This document shows positions 17,964 through 25,303 of a DNA stretch of 40,223 bases, piece by piece. How positions within the stretch are numbered: the first letter of the stretch is position 1; every line of letters begins with the position of its first letter. This DNA comes from an uncultured Phocaeicola sp. (GTDB lineage Bacteria > Bacteroidota > Bacteroidia > Bacteroidales > Bacteroidaceae). A program made the position numbers and the translations under genes. Under the pieces are notes generated by a model. The model ran no database searches, was not told the DNA's origin, and saw only the letters and a list, made by a program, of their open reading frames with translations. The stretch spans positions 1 through 40,223 of the forward strand of contig CALUKX010000024.1 in the NCBI GenBank assembly GCA_944321335.1, read 5' to 3'.

Positions 17964-18119
17964 TCATTCGGCGTCTTTCGGGTAATTCTTGTCGGTCTTT
18001 TCGGGAGCTTGCTTGGTAGTAGTCTTCAGTTTTTTCTTACCTAGCTTTTTCGCTTTCTCCCAAGCGGCCTTACGGGCTTCATATTGCTCCCGCTGGCGTT
18101 CCAGATAATTGTCTGCCAT
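17964..18119 (-). CDS. Small highly basic protein of unknown function
   Basis: A 51-residue product beginning MADNYLERQREQYEARKAAWEKAKK. The first half is a charged helix rich in E, R and A, and the second half is lysine-rich (KKLGKKKLKTTTK). The ATG at 18119 has AGGA eight to eleven bases upstream. An upstream in-frame ATG at 18158 overlaps the preceding gene's stop and would add 13 residues. It sits 29 bases after the FabK/NMO-like gene on the same strand, so they are probably co-transcribed. The basic tail could bind nucleic acid, but nothing proves that. I recall similar short proteins in Bacteroides annotated as hypothetical. Confidence 0.6.
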   Translation of the reverse strand: MADNYLERQREQYEARKAAWEKAKKLGKKKLKTTTKQAPEKTDKNYPKDAE

Positions 18120-18148
18120 AGTTCCTGTAGCGTTTTTAAGTGTAACTT

Positions 18149-19099
18149 TTAATTCCATCCCAGTTGGTCGTGCATCTTACGCAAGGCTGCATTGTAATCT
18201 TCTATCAGTTCTTGCATGACGTCCTTTACCGACTGTAATTTCTTGATCATCGAGGCAGCCTGACCTATTTCTATTTCTCCTTCGAAAATATCTCCTTCGA
18301 AGATACCTTTCTTCGCTCGGCCTTTGCCTAACAGCTCACGTATTTCGTCTGTCGTGGCACCACGTTGTTCGGCTTCGGCTACCTGTTTGTAGAAATCGTT
18401 CTTCACGAGTCGGGTAGGTGAAAGCTGTTTCAGCGTGAGTATGGTATCGCCTTCATTCAGGCGGAGGCAACGATCCTTGAAGGTAAAATGGGCGGAACTT
18501 TCTTCGGTGAGCGCAAAACGGGTACCCATCTGTACTCCGTCGGCACCTAAAGCCTGAGCGGCAAGGATGCCTTCGCCTGTAACAATGCCCCCTGCGGCAA
18601 TCAGCGGAAGTGTACAGCTTTGTCTTACTGCCGGTATCAGACAGAAGGTGGTAGTCTCTTCACGACCGTTATGTCCTCCAGCCTCGAATCCTTCTGCAAC
18701 GATCGCATCTACACCGGCCTCCTCGCACTTGGCTGCAAACTTGGTCGATGATACTACGTGGGCAACAATGATGCCGTGGTTATGCAACCATTCGGTCCAA
18801 GTTTTCGGATTTCCGGCCGAAGTGAATACAATCTTCACTTCTTCTTCGGCTATAATCTGCATAATGGTTTCAATTTCCGGATACATCAGCGGTACGTTCA
18901 CTCCGAAAGGCTTGTCGGTAGCTGCCTTACATTTGCGGATGTGTTCGCGTAAGGTTTCGGGATGCATGGATCCTGCGCCTAACAGACCGAGTCCACCAGC
19001 ATTGCTTACCGCGGCAGCGAGACGCCATCCGCTGCACCAAACCATTCCTCCCTGAATGATGGGATATTGGATACCGAAAAGGTGACATATTCTGTTCAT
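18149..19099 (-). CDS. FMN-dependent nitronate monooxygenase / FabK-type enoyl-ACP reductase family
   Basis: A 316-residue TIM-barrel flavoprotein. The FMN-binding pattern shared by 2-nitropropane dioxygenase and FabK is clear: PIIQGGMVW at the start, SNAGGLGLLGAG, DKPFGVNVPL, VIAEGFEAGGHNG-like (AIVAEGFEAGGHNG), PLIAAGGIVTGEG and GVQMGTRFALTEES. The two functions are hard to tell apart. Nitronate monooxygenases oxidise nitronates; FabK reduces enoyl-ACP in fatty-acid synthesis. The overall resemblance to Streptococcus FabK (318 residues, same loops) makes FabK plausible, but there is no fatty-acid gene nearby. A -7 element at 19117-19124 sits just upstream, and a small basic-protein gene follows. 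Fold confident; reaction not settled. Confidence 0.88.
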   Translation of the reverse strand: MNRICHLFGIQYPIIQGGMVWCSGWRLAAAVSNAGGLGLLGAGSMHPETLREHIRKCKAATDKPFGVNVPLMYPEIETIMQIIAEEEVKIVFTSAGNPKTWTEWLHNHGIIVAHVVSSTKFAAKCEEAGVDAIVAEGFEAGGHNGREETTTFCLIPAVRQSCTLPLIAAGGIVTGEGILAAQALGADGVQMGTRFALTEESSAHFTFKDRCLRLNEGDTILTLKQLSPTRLVKNDFYKQVAEAEQRGATTDEIRELLGKGRAKKGIFEGDIFEGEIEIGQAASMIKKLQSVKDVMQELIEDYNAALRKMHDQLGWN

Positions 19100-19116
19100 A
19101 GTTCCAAGTTTTTCTA

Positions 19117-19124
19117 CAAAAATA
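19117..19124 (-). promoter_or_regulatory. Bacteroidetes -7 promoter element for the FabK/NMO-like gene
   Basis: Minus-strand TATTTTTG matches TAnnTTTG and lies 17 bases before the ATG at 19099, so the leader must be very short. Confidence 0.5.
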
Positions 19125-19160
19125 CGTTTTTCCTTATCATATCCAAGAAATAAAGCTTTT

Positions 19161-20798
19161 TTAATTGATGGCTTTCAGTACAGGACGAAGGTACTGGCTT
19201 TCGGTTTCGAACCCGAACCAATAGTTGGTCGGGTCGGTTTCATTCCCGGGAAGAAGGCATAGGCGAAGTCCCTCATGATATTCTCCATACACGATATTCC
19301 AGTGCTCGGGAGGGACGACATGCTTGGTCCGGATACGTGCTGCCGGTTGTTTCTTGAGCGACATTCCGGCTTCTATCCATGCAAGTGTGGCTTCGGTTTC
19401 GTATTTCGGATAGAACTCTTTGCAGAACTCATATAGGATGACTCCTCTTCGTTCCTGACTCATGGGCTGGTCGATGACTCCCAACCGGATAAGATGGTCG
19501 AGGAAGCGATGTAAAAAATCATCCTCTTCAATAATCAGGCGGCGGGTGATATCTTGCCATACGGAGGTGTTGTAATATCCGTCAAGCAGACGCGACAACT
19601 GTCGGGCGGTCTGTAGTTCATCGGGTGAGATTTCTCTTGTCTGCAACACTTCGTAAGGAGGTAAAGGGGAATAGCTGATACCCAGTTCCTGTGCCCGGCG
19701 TCGCATTTCTGTTCCCGGTAGCAGTTTGAGTGATTCCAACTGAATCTCTCCGGCCTTGTATCCGGCCAGTGTACGGACATCGTGGAAAATGTCTTCAAGG
19801 CGATAAAGAGGGAGTCCGGCAATCAGATCGGCATGGGTTTCCATGTTCGGTAAGGAACATAGGAATTTCAGGCCTTCGAGTGCATCGCTCAGCTTACCCA
19901 TACGTCGGCTTGTAGTCAGTACATCCTCCCTCAGACTTTGGATTCCGGCTTCCAGATGCAGCAATCCTTCAGGCATTGCTTTCAGTTCCGCTTTCAGTTC
20001 TTCGGTGAGGAGAGCAGGATGGATTTCCAGGTGGAAACGGATATCGGGATATTCCTTAAACAGATCGAGCAATGCTTTGGCATGACGACTGTTGTAATTG
20101 AAGGTACGGTCGAGCACACGAATGTTTCGAATACCATGACGGTAGATAATGTCAATACGTTGACGGATGGTTTCGATAGGCAAGGTGCGGACGGGCTTCT
20201 CTCCACCACTTACGCAGAAAGCGCAGGTATTGAAGCAACCTCTTGTAGTTTCCAATTGTACGAACGGTTTACTCCAGTTGAAAAACTCGCTGGTTTCGGG
20301 TGAAACCAAAGTGTCGAACTTCATAACACGTGCCAATCCATTGTCGTGATAAACTCCATTAGTCTTGTCAAGATAACAAAGCCCTTTAATACCTTCCCAT
20401 TTCTCTCTTTGGTTCCAGATTGAAAGCCATTGAGGGACAACCTCTTCGCCTTCACCACGGAACACGCAATCAACGAAACGGTTGTTGCGCAGGAAATCTT
20501 CATTGTCACCCAAGAACTCCGGTCCGCCGAGTGCAATGCAACACTCGGGCAGCAACGCCTTGGCTCGCGACAATACATGCTGCAGCACTTCGTGGTTGAA
20601 CAACCAGCAGGTGGCGGCAATGATATCCGGCTTTCGGCGGAATATCTCTCCGGCAGTCATCCCCGGATTCTCGTTGATGGTGGCCGAAACCATCTCCCAA
20701 CGGATGTCGGAGTTATCGGCTATCTGTGCCTGAAGTGCAGGCAAAGCCAGCGATGAATGTGCATAAGAACTGTTGAGGTCGAGCCAGACTATTTTCAT
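19161..20798 (-). CDS. B12-binding-domain radical SAM protein with DUF4080-like C-terminus
   Basis: A 545-residue cytoplasmic enzyme from the ATG at 20798. Residues about 1-130 form a Rossmann-like cobalamin-binding domain (LNSSYAHSSLALPAL, then IALGGPEFLG). Residues about 175-390 are the radical SAM domain, with the 4Fe-4S cysteines C188, C192 and C195 (CFNTCAFC). The last 150 residues match the DUF4080 pattern. Such class B radical SAM enzymes do methylations or rearrangements on unactivated carbons; no substrate is known for this subgroup. The DxHxxG cobalamin motif is not evident, which is common in this subgroup, so bound B12 may lack the usual histidine ligand. It follows prs and its terminator, and no promoter motif was seen in the 124-base gap, so it may depend on read-through. 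Confidence 0.87.
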   Translation of the reverse strand: MKIVWLDLNSSYAHSSLALPALQAQIADNSDIRWEMVSATINENPGMTAGEIFRRKPDIIAATCWLFNHEVLQHVLSRAKALLPECCIALGGPEFLGDNEDFLRNNRFVDCVFRGEGEEVVPQWLSIWNQREKWEGIKGLCYLDKTNGVYHDNGLARVMKFDTLVSPETSEFFNWSKPFVQLETTRGCFNTCAFCVSGGEKPVRTLPIETIRQRIDIIYRHGIRNIRVLDRTFNYNSRHAKALLDLFKEYPDIRFHLEIHPALLTEELKAELKAMPEGLLHLEAGIQSLREDVLTTSRRMGKLSDALEGLKFLCSLPNMETHADLIAGLPLYRLEDIFHDVRTLAGYKAGEIQLESLKLLPGTEMRRRAQELGISYSPLPPYEVLQTREISPDELQTARQLSRLLDGYYNTSVWQDITRRLIIEEDDFLHRFLDHLIRLGVIDQPMSQERRGVILYEFCKEFYPKYETEATLAWIEAGMSLKKQPAARIRTKHVVPPEHWNIVYGEYHEGLRLCLLPGNETDPTNYWFGFETESQYLRPVLKAIN

Positions 20799-20840
20799 GT
20801 ATGGAGCAGAAATCAGGAGAGTGATACAATAGTAAAAATA

Positions 20841-20888
20841 AGGCGAAGAACCTTGTGCATGCAGGCATGCGTACAAAATTCTTCGCCT
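20841..20888 (-). terminator. Rho-independent terminator after prs
   Basis: AGGCGAAGAA (20841-20850) and TTCTTCGCCT (20879-20888) form a perfect 10-base stem. On the minus strand it is followed by TATTTTTAC. The loop region contains two copies of GCATGC or its near repeat, which could extend the structure. Confidence 0.82.
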
Positions 20889-20922
20889 ATCTGAACAACT
20901 GAAACGTTATTCTGTTATAGGA

Positions 20923-21861
20923 TTAAATCAGATATTGTGAACTGATTGATTCGTTATTCATGACACGGCGTATAGTTTCAGCAAACATATCAGCGATAGA
21001 AAGCTGTTTAACTTTTGCACAACGGTTTGAGTAAGGGATACTGTCGGTAAAGACAATCTCTTCCAACTGAGAGTTCTGTACACGTTCAGAAGCCGGACCC
21101 GACATTACACAGTGAGAAGCGATGGCACGAACAGAAGTGGCGCCCGCTTCCTTCATGATATCAGCAGCCTTGGTAATAGTACCGGCTGTATCTACCATAT
21201 CGTCAATCAAAACAACATTCTTACCTTTTACGTCACCGATAATCTGCATAGAAGCAACCACATTTGCTTTTTCACGGGTCTTGTGACAAAGTACCAAAGG
21301 TACATCGAGGAACTTGGCGTAAGTACTTGCACGTTTCGAACCGCCCACATCAGGAGTTGCGATTACCAAATTTTCCAAATTCAATGACTGGATGTACGGT
21401 GCAAAAATTGCAGAGCCATATAGATGGTCGACCGGAATATCGAAGAAACCTTGAATCTGGTCAGCGTGAAGGTCCATGGTGATCAGACGGTCGATACCTG
21501 CTACACTTAGCATATCAGCAACCAATTTCGCACCGATAGAAACACGTGGCTTATCCTTACGGTCCTGACGTGCCCATCCGAAATAAGGAACAACAGCGAT
21601 GATACTCTTTGCGGATGCACGTTTCGCTGCATCAATCATCAGCAAAAGCTCCATCAAGTTATCCGAATTAGGGAAAGTAGACTGTACTAGGAATACGTGC
21701 TGTCCACGGATCGACTCTTCGTACGATACTGCAAATTCGCCATCGGCGAAGTGAGTAATGTTCATATTTCCCAGCGGGCAACCCAGACTGGCACAGATTT
21801 TTTCTGCAAGGTATCTCGAATTTGTACCCGAGAATACTTTAAATGGTGATGTTTCGCTCAT
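20923..21861 (-). CDS. prs: Ribose-phosphate pyrophosphokinase (PRPP synthetase)
   Basis: Prs transfers pyrophosphate from ATP to ribose 5-phosphate, giving PRPP for purine, pyrimidine, histidine, tryptophan and NAD synthesis. The 312 residues match class I enzymes: FSGTNSRYLAEKI at the start, FADGEFAVSYEESIRG, the ATP loop YFGWARQDRKDKPR, the metal histidine in TMDLHADQIQGFF, and the PRPP loop VVLIDDMVDTAGT. The ATG at 21861 is chosen because the -7 promoter element at 21895-21902 overlaps the longer start at 21897. It has its own promoter and a strong terminator, making a single-gene unit. The length and motifs are standard, with nothing odd. Confidence 0.97.
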   Translation of the reverse strand: MSETSPFKVFSGTNSRYLAEKICASLGCPLGNMNITHFADGEFAVSYEESIRGQHVFLVQSTFPNSDNLMELLLMIDAAKRASAKSIIAVVPYFGWARQDRKDKPRVSIGAKLVADMLSVAGIDRLITMDLHADQIQGFFDIPVDHLYGSAIFAPYIQSLNLENLVIATPDVGGSKRASTYAKFLDVPLVLCHKTREKANVVASMQIIGDVKGKNVVLIDDMVDTAGTITKAADIMKEAGATSVRAIASHCVMSGPASERVQNSQLEEIVFTDSIPYSNRCAKVKQLSIADMFAETIRRVMNNESISSQYLI

Positions 21862-21894
21862 TGTAAAATAGATATATTGCCTTAAAATTGTCTG

Positions 21895-21902
21895 CAAATT
21901 TA
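21895..21902 (-). promoter_or_regulatory. Bacteroidetes -7 promoter element for prs
   Basis: Minus-strand TAAATTTG matches TAnnTTTG. A GTTGTT about 18 bases further upstream could serve as the -33 part. Confidence 0.62.
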
Positions 21903-21943
21903 CTCCATTTCTTTTTTGTGAACAACAGAATTTTCGGAAAACT

Positions 21944-22552
21944 TTAATCTGACAGGCGTTTCAGTTTTCTGAAATGTTCAATAAGTTCCTTGTAGTTATA
22001 GTCGGAACCAGGATTGAACTTGCTCCATAATCCACCAAGAATGGCGGCTCCACCAAAACCGTAATCTTTGATTTGGAGAATGTTTCCTTCGTCAATACCT
22101 CCCAATGCCATCACATGTTTATCGATGATGCCGTTCTTCACGGCTGCACGGATTTGCTCGGGAGTGAAGTTAGAAGCATATCCTTCTTTGGAGATGCTGT
22201 CGAAAATCGGACTAAGGAATACATAGTCGAATTTCGGTTTCTGTTCCTGAACTTCTTCCAAAGTGTGGCAAGAGGTGCTGATTTGTCCTGAATAATTTTC
22301 GGGAGCGACCGGATTACGATGATTCAAGTGGATTCCCCTTAGATTATATTCTTCCTTCAAATAAAAATGCCCATGTACTACAATACGTTTCCGATACTTT
22401 TCCGGAATGAGTGTAAGTAATCGTTCCGCATACACTGGAGCTGTATCGGGTTTGCGTAAGTGAAGAATATCCAGCCCTTCATCGAAAAGGGTTGTAAGTA
22501 TCTTATCCTCCTCTACAAAATAGGTAGGTGTTGTAATCAATATTAGTTTCAT
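21944..22552 (-). CDS. TenI/thiamine-phosphate-synthase-like protein outside the thi operon
   Basis: A 202-residue TIM-barrel protein of the ThiE/TenI superfamily. Visible family features are LDILHLRKP near residue 27-35, a RIVVHGHF strand, RGIHLNHRN, STSCHTLEEV, YVFLSPIFDSISKEGY in place of the ThiE GPxFxTxTK loop, and ALGGI followed by GGAAILGGLW for phosphate binding. ThiE joins the thiazole and pyrimidine phosphates; TenI aromatises the thiazole tautomer. The true ThiE-like gene here is in the thi operon at 33237-33848, so this one is more likely TenI or a related salvage enzyme. In B. thetaiotaomicron I recall tenI being the last gene of the thi operon; here it is about 6 kb away with its own promoter and no riboswitch. 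Confidence 0.82.
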   Translation of the reverse strand: MKLILITTPTYFVEEDKILTTLFDEGLDILHLRKPDTAPVYAERLLTLIPEKYRKRIVVHGHFYLKEEYNLRGIHLNHRNPVAPENYSGQISTSCHTLEEVQEQKPKFDYVFLSPIFDSISKEGYASNFTPEQIRAAVKNGIIDKHVMALGGIDEGNILQIKDYGFGGAAILGGLWSKFNPGSDYNYKELIEHFRKLKRLSD

Positions 22553-22571
22553 GTACTACGCAATTGTGATA

Positions 22572-22579
22572 CAAAGTTA
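22572..22579 (-). promoter_or_regulatory. Bacteroidetes -7 promoter element for the TenI-like gene
   Basis: Minus-strand TAACTTTG matches TAnnTTTG, 19 bases before the ATG at 22552. The short leader leaves no room for a riboswitch. Confidence 0.55.
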
Positions 22580-22718
22580 GTAACATTGCTGTAATTTACC
22601 TAAAGATGAGGCATTATTTTTGGAATAATATTGATAATCAGTTTGTTAGTTCGCATAAATATAACATATTTTTATAAATTTTTCATCCGGCTTTAAGGAT
22701 GGGCTATATAAAACGGAA

Positions 22719-22749
22719 CAGGTCCGTCTCCGAACGGGTAACGGACCTG
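22719..22749 (-). terminator. Terminator after the small lipoprotein gene
   Basis: CAGGTCCGT (22719-22727) and ACGGACCTG (22741-22749) form a perfect 9-base stem with a 13-base loop. The minus-strand trailer TTCCGTTTTATA is moderately T-rich. Confidence 0.65.
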
Positions 22750-22775
22750 CATAAGAAACATAGCATGAGTTGAGG

Positions 22776-23135
22776 TTATTGCTGTTTCTCGTAGGTGATG
22801 GTCATTTCATCATTCTGTAAAATCATTTCGGTATCTGTCACCTTCAAGATGGTGAATGTATCGACAACCGATATGGCTTGTCCGTTTGCCATAGCTCCTC
22901 CGGTGAGGATAAGCAGGTTGCCTTCCTTTTGCCAACTTTCATATTGAAGTGCAGCAGGATTGACGGAGGCGGCTTTACCTCCTTGTTCCAAAACGACTCC
23001 TTGGACGGCGATTACCGAATCGGGGGCGACTTCTACCCATGTTCCTTCAATTGCTTGTTCTTTTTGATGGCACGATACAAAGGCTGTGGCTGCCATCAAA
23101 CCGACGATACCTTTTACTAATAATGATTTATTCAT
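22776..23135 (-). CDS. Small lipocalin-like lipoprotein
   Basis: A 119-residue predicted lipoprotein from the ATG at 23135. The signal peptide ends at C22 (TAFVSC). The mature part starts with GTWVEVAPDS and has alternating short beta strands (NLLILTGGAM, TFTILKVTDTEMILQ, MTITYEK), which fits the small lipocalin-like proteins common in Bacteroides. These are thought to be periplasmic or outer-membrane binding proteins; no ligand is known. The longer start at 23174 adds residues before the natural signal peptide and is rejected. I saw no exact -7 element upstream. A terminator-like stem follows at 22719-22749. Confidence 0.72.
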   Translation of the reverse strand: MNKSLLVKGIVGLMAATAFVSCHQKEQAIEGTWVEVAPDSVIAVQGVVLEQGGKAASVNPAALQYESWQKEGNLLILTGGAMANGQAISVVDTFTILKVTDTEMILQNDEMTITYEKQQ

Positions 23136-23287
23136 ATTTGAGAGATTAAAGGGTTGCTTTATCTCTATATACAATCAATGAACCGTTTTGTTCTGGCTGA
23201 AATGGAGTTTGCCGGATATTTTCAATATTTTTATCAGAAAATCATTGGATGAGAGCTACTAATGCATTCTTATAGCCATGAAAGAAA

Positions 23288-23328
23288 ATGGCGGCTTTAT
23301 CCTGAATGCGTGGGAATAAAGTCGCCAT
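23288..23328 (-). terminator. Rho-independent terminator after the acyltransferase gene
   Basis: ATGGCGGCTTTAT (23288-23300) pairs with ATAAAGTCGCCAT (23316-23328) over 13 bases with a single G-T/A-C mismatch. It lies 6 bases past the stop and is followed on the minus strand by TTTTCTTTC. Confidence 0.8.
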
Positions 23329-23334
23329 CGGTTA

Positions 23335-24264
23335 TTAATTGTTTAATGTTCCTTCATTGATTTTCTTAAGGTATTCTTCGTAGGTTCGTTTCCATCGGTT
23401 GTGAGTCCAGAGCCAATAGGCTGGCTGTTGGTTAATGGTTTGTTCCAGTAATTGGATGTATATGTCGGTTACCTCGAAGTCGGGATATTTTTTTACATCA
23501 TCTACCATACGGGAGAGTTTACATACATAGTAACCTCGTTTGATCCGTTTCACATCAGCATAAAAGATGAGAGCATCGACCTGTTTGCCGATTTTTTCCG
23601 TTCCGGTAAATACTGGTGTCTTCTGATGGAAGAATTCACTCCAATGGTGGATGCTGTTCCACTTTGGACCTTGATCGGAGATGAATCCGATAATTGCTTT
23701 TTGGCCGGCTTTTTTCCATTTAACGATGTAACGTAATGTTTCTTTCATTGGAATGTTTGCTCCATTGGCACGACTTCGGATTTTCAGCATCAGGCGGTCG
23801 AAAGCTTTGTTGTATAACGGATGATAGATTTGTCCACCAATAATGTTCGGTTCTATTTCATGAATGCGTGCTGAAAGGGAAGAAATCCATTCCCAATTGC
23901 AATAATGTCCGAGGTAGATGAAACCGAACTTCTTGTTATTCTCGTCAAGCGCATGAACCATTTCTGCAACACCTTCGAATTTCATGCGTTTCTTCAGGTT
24001 TTTGTCGGAGATACTAAGCTGTTTCAGTGTCTCAACCATATAATCGCATAGGAAAGCGTAAAATTCCTTTTCTATTTTGGTTCGTTCTTTTTCGTCCTTT
24101 TCAGGAAATGCCTGCGACAGATTCTTCCTGACAATTTTCTTTCGATAGCCTATCAGATAATAAAGAATCAGATATAGAAGGTCGGATATGCGATAAAGTA
24201 CCCATAGCGGAAGCAAGGATACGAGATAGCAGAAACCGTGAAGTATGTAATAGGAGAATTTCAT
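23335..24264 (-). CDS. Lipid A-type lysophospholipid acyltransferase (LpxL/HtrB family)
   Basis: This inner-membrane enzyme adds a secondary acyl chain to lipid A or a similar lipid. It has 309 residues from the ATG at 24264. An N-terminal hydrophobic segment (about 5-40) is followed by RKNLSQAFPEK, typical of the family. The catalytic HX4E is H120...E125 in LGHYCNWEW, and the second block is IGFISDQGPKW, with FTGTEKIGKQ after it. Bacteroides make a mostly penta-acylated lipid A, so a single late acyltransferase of this type is expected, but I cannot tell the acyl donor. A TTG at 24288 could extend the start by eight residues; the ATG is preferred because it gives the usual MKFSYYILHG start. 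It stands alone, with its own promoter and terminator. Confidence 0.9.
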   Translation of the reverse strand: MKFSYYILHGFCYLVSLLPLWVLYRISDLLYLILYYLIGYRKKIVRKNLSQAFPEKDEKERTKIEKEFYAFLCDYMVETLKQLSISDKNLKKRMKFEGVAEMVHALDENNKKFGFIYLGHYCNWEWISSLSARIHEIEPNIIGGQIYHPLYNKAFDRLMLKIRSRANGANIPMKETLRYIVKWKKAGQKAIIGFISDQGPKWNSIHHWSEFFHQKTPVFTGTEKIGKQVDALIFYADVKRIKRGYYVCKLSRMVDDVKKYPDFEVTDIYIQLLEQTINQQPAYWLWTHNRWKRTYEEYLKKINEGTLNN

Positions 24265-24302
24265 AAACAGTTTTATTGGCTTTGTCAACTTGTTTGCAAG
24301 GG

Positions 24303-24310
24303 CAAAATTA
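24303..24310 (-). promoter_or_regulatory. Bacteroidetes -7 promoter element for the acyltransferase
   Basis: Minus-strand TAATTTTG matches TAnnTTTG, giving a leader of about 30 bases to the ATG at 24264. Confidence 0.58.
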
Positions 24311-24365
24311 CAGTTTCTGTCTCAAAAGTCAAAAGATAACGTAGCTAAAACTGATGTGAAGGTGT

Positions 24366-24381
24366 TTCCCATGTTTGGGAA
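24366..24381 (-). terminator. Small hairpin after the NlpC/P60 gene
   Basis: TTCCCA (24366-24371) and TGGGAA (24376-24381) with a 4-base loop lie right behind the stop at 24386. No T run follows, so termination would be weak. Confidence 0.35.
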
Positions 24382-24385
24382 TGTT

Positions 24386-24883
24386 TTATGCTAGAATGCG
24401 CCGTGCACCCACATAACGTTTGGCATAATAAGGTTCGGTTGAAGATGAGATGCGGATGCCTGAACGGCTTGCATGAATGAAAGAGAACACTCCCGTTTCC
24501 GGGTTGACATCTGTTACAATGCCTACATGACCGATGGTTGTGCGTGATGTTCTCGAACCGCTGAAGAATACCAGATCTCCTTTTTGTAACTCTGTACGAT
24601 GGGCAATTTCAATGCCTTCGGTAAACTGTGAACGTGAGGAGCGGGTAAGTTGGATGTTTTCTTTCTTGAACACATAAGTGGTGAAACCTGAACAATCAAA
24701 ACCGATTTTGGGATTCATTCGTCCGCTACGATATGGAACTCCGATATATTTCATTGCTACCTCAACAATATCATTGCCTGTTACTGTAGTAGAGTCGGGG
24801 GTGGATGATAGAGTTTGTGCTGAAAGATTCATGTTTGATAGAACCATCAATGTGAAAAGCAGGGTAGTGATAAAATGTTTCAT
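24386..24883 (-). CDS. Secreted NlpC/P60-family (C40) cell-wall peptidase
   Basis: A 165-residue exported cysteine peptidase that probably cuts gamma-D-glutamyl-diamino acid bonds in peptidoglycan stem peptides. A signal peptide (about 1-22, ending LSAQ) precedes a single NlpC/P60 domain (about 37-160). The catalytic triad is visible: C64 in GFDCSGFTTYVF, H119 in IGHVGIVTD and H137 in FIHASRSG. RSSRSQFTEGIEI and KGDLVFFSG are usual family blocks. There is no SH3 or LysM targeting domain, as in Spr/MepS-like minimal forms. The start at 24883 is chosen because the -7 element at 24935-24942 lies inside the longer frame that could start at 24988. It is a single-gene unit. Confidence 0.92.
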   Translation of the reverse strand: MKHFITTLLFTLMVLSNMNLSAQTLSSTPDSTTVTGNDIVEVAMKYIGVPYRSGRMNPKIGFDCSGFTTYVFKKENIQLTRSSRSQFTEGIEIAHRTELQKGDLVFFSGSRTSRTTIGHVGIVTDVNPETGVFSFIHASRSGIRISSSTEPYYAKRYVGARRILA

Positions 24884-24934
24884 TTGTTCGATATTGTGTG
24901 TTTCTGGTTCTTCGTTCGATTTATATTCTACTTT

Positions 24935-24942
24935 CAAATTTA
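24935..24942 (-). promoter_or_regulatory. Bacteroidetes -7 promoter element for the NlpC/P60 gene
   Basis: Minus-strand TAAATTTG matches TAnnTTTG, about 50 bases before the ATG at 24883. Confidence 0.6.
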
Positions 24943-25253
24943 TGGAATGTAGATGTAAGCAACAACTCCGTTTTACATCTTTTCGCAATAGGCGTTGGGT
25001 AATTATAGTGCTTGATTTGTCGGTATTCGATTGATATATAGGTAATTAATTGCGGAAAAATTTCTTGAATCAGAAAATCGTATTTTAAACTTTTTAATAG
25101 TCTGGAATCATTTTGCCGGCTTGATTTTTTTCTGACAATCTTTTTGATAGCTCACGTTGGTTTAAAATGTGCAATATAGGAGGTCGTTTGGAATGAATAC
25201 TTCCTTTTGTCAAGTCTTGATATTGATGATAAATTGGAAATGGAAGAAATAAT
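24943..25253. other. Gene-free stretch upstream of the NlpC/P60 gene
   Basis: The full gap between genes is 24884-25303. It holds the NlpC promoter (24935-24942) and the GH5 terminator (25254-25292). Between them I see only AT-rich sequence with a 19-codon frame at 25193-25252, which I do not accept as a gene. Confidence 0.45.
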
Positions 25254-25292
25254 AAAGGCTTTACCGATATCCGAAGATTAGGTAAAGCCTTT
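25254..25292 (-). terminator. Rho-independent terminator after the GH5 gene
   Basis: AAAGGCTTTACC (25254-25265) and GGTAAAGCCTTT (25281-25292) form a perfect 12-base stem. The minus-strand trailer is ATTATTTCTT. It starts 12 bases after the stop. Confidence 0.85.
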
Positions 25293-25303
25293 ACATATTG
25301 TGA

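Noticed and set aside
18120-18158. Longer start (ATG 18158) for the small basic protein
   Set aside because: It overlaps the upstream stop and adds 13 residues without similarity; the ATG at 18119 has a better upstream context.
25193-25252. 19-codon frame with AGGAGGT about ten bases upstream
   Set aside because: Bacteroidetes rarely rely on such strong ribosome-binding sites, there is no promoter match, and the peptide has no features; likely chance.
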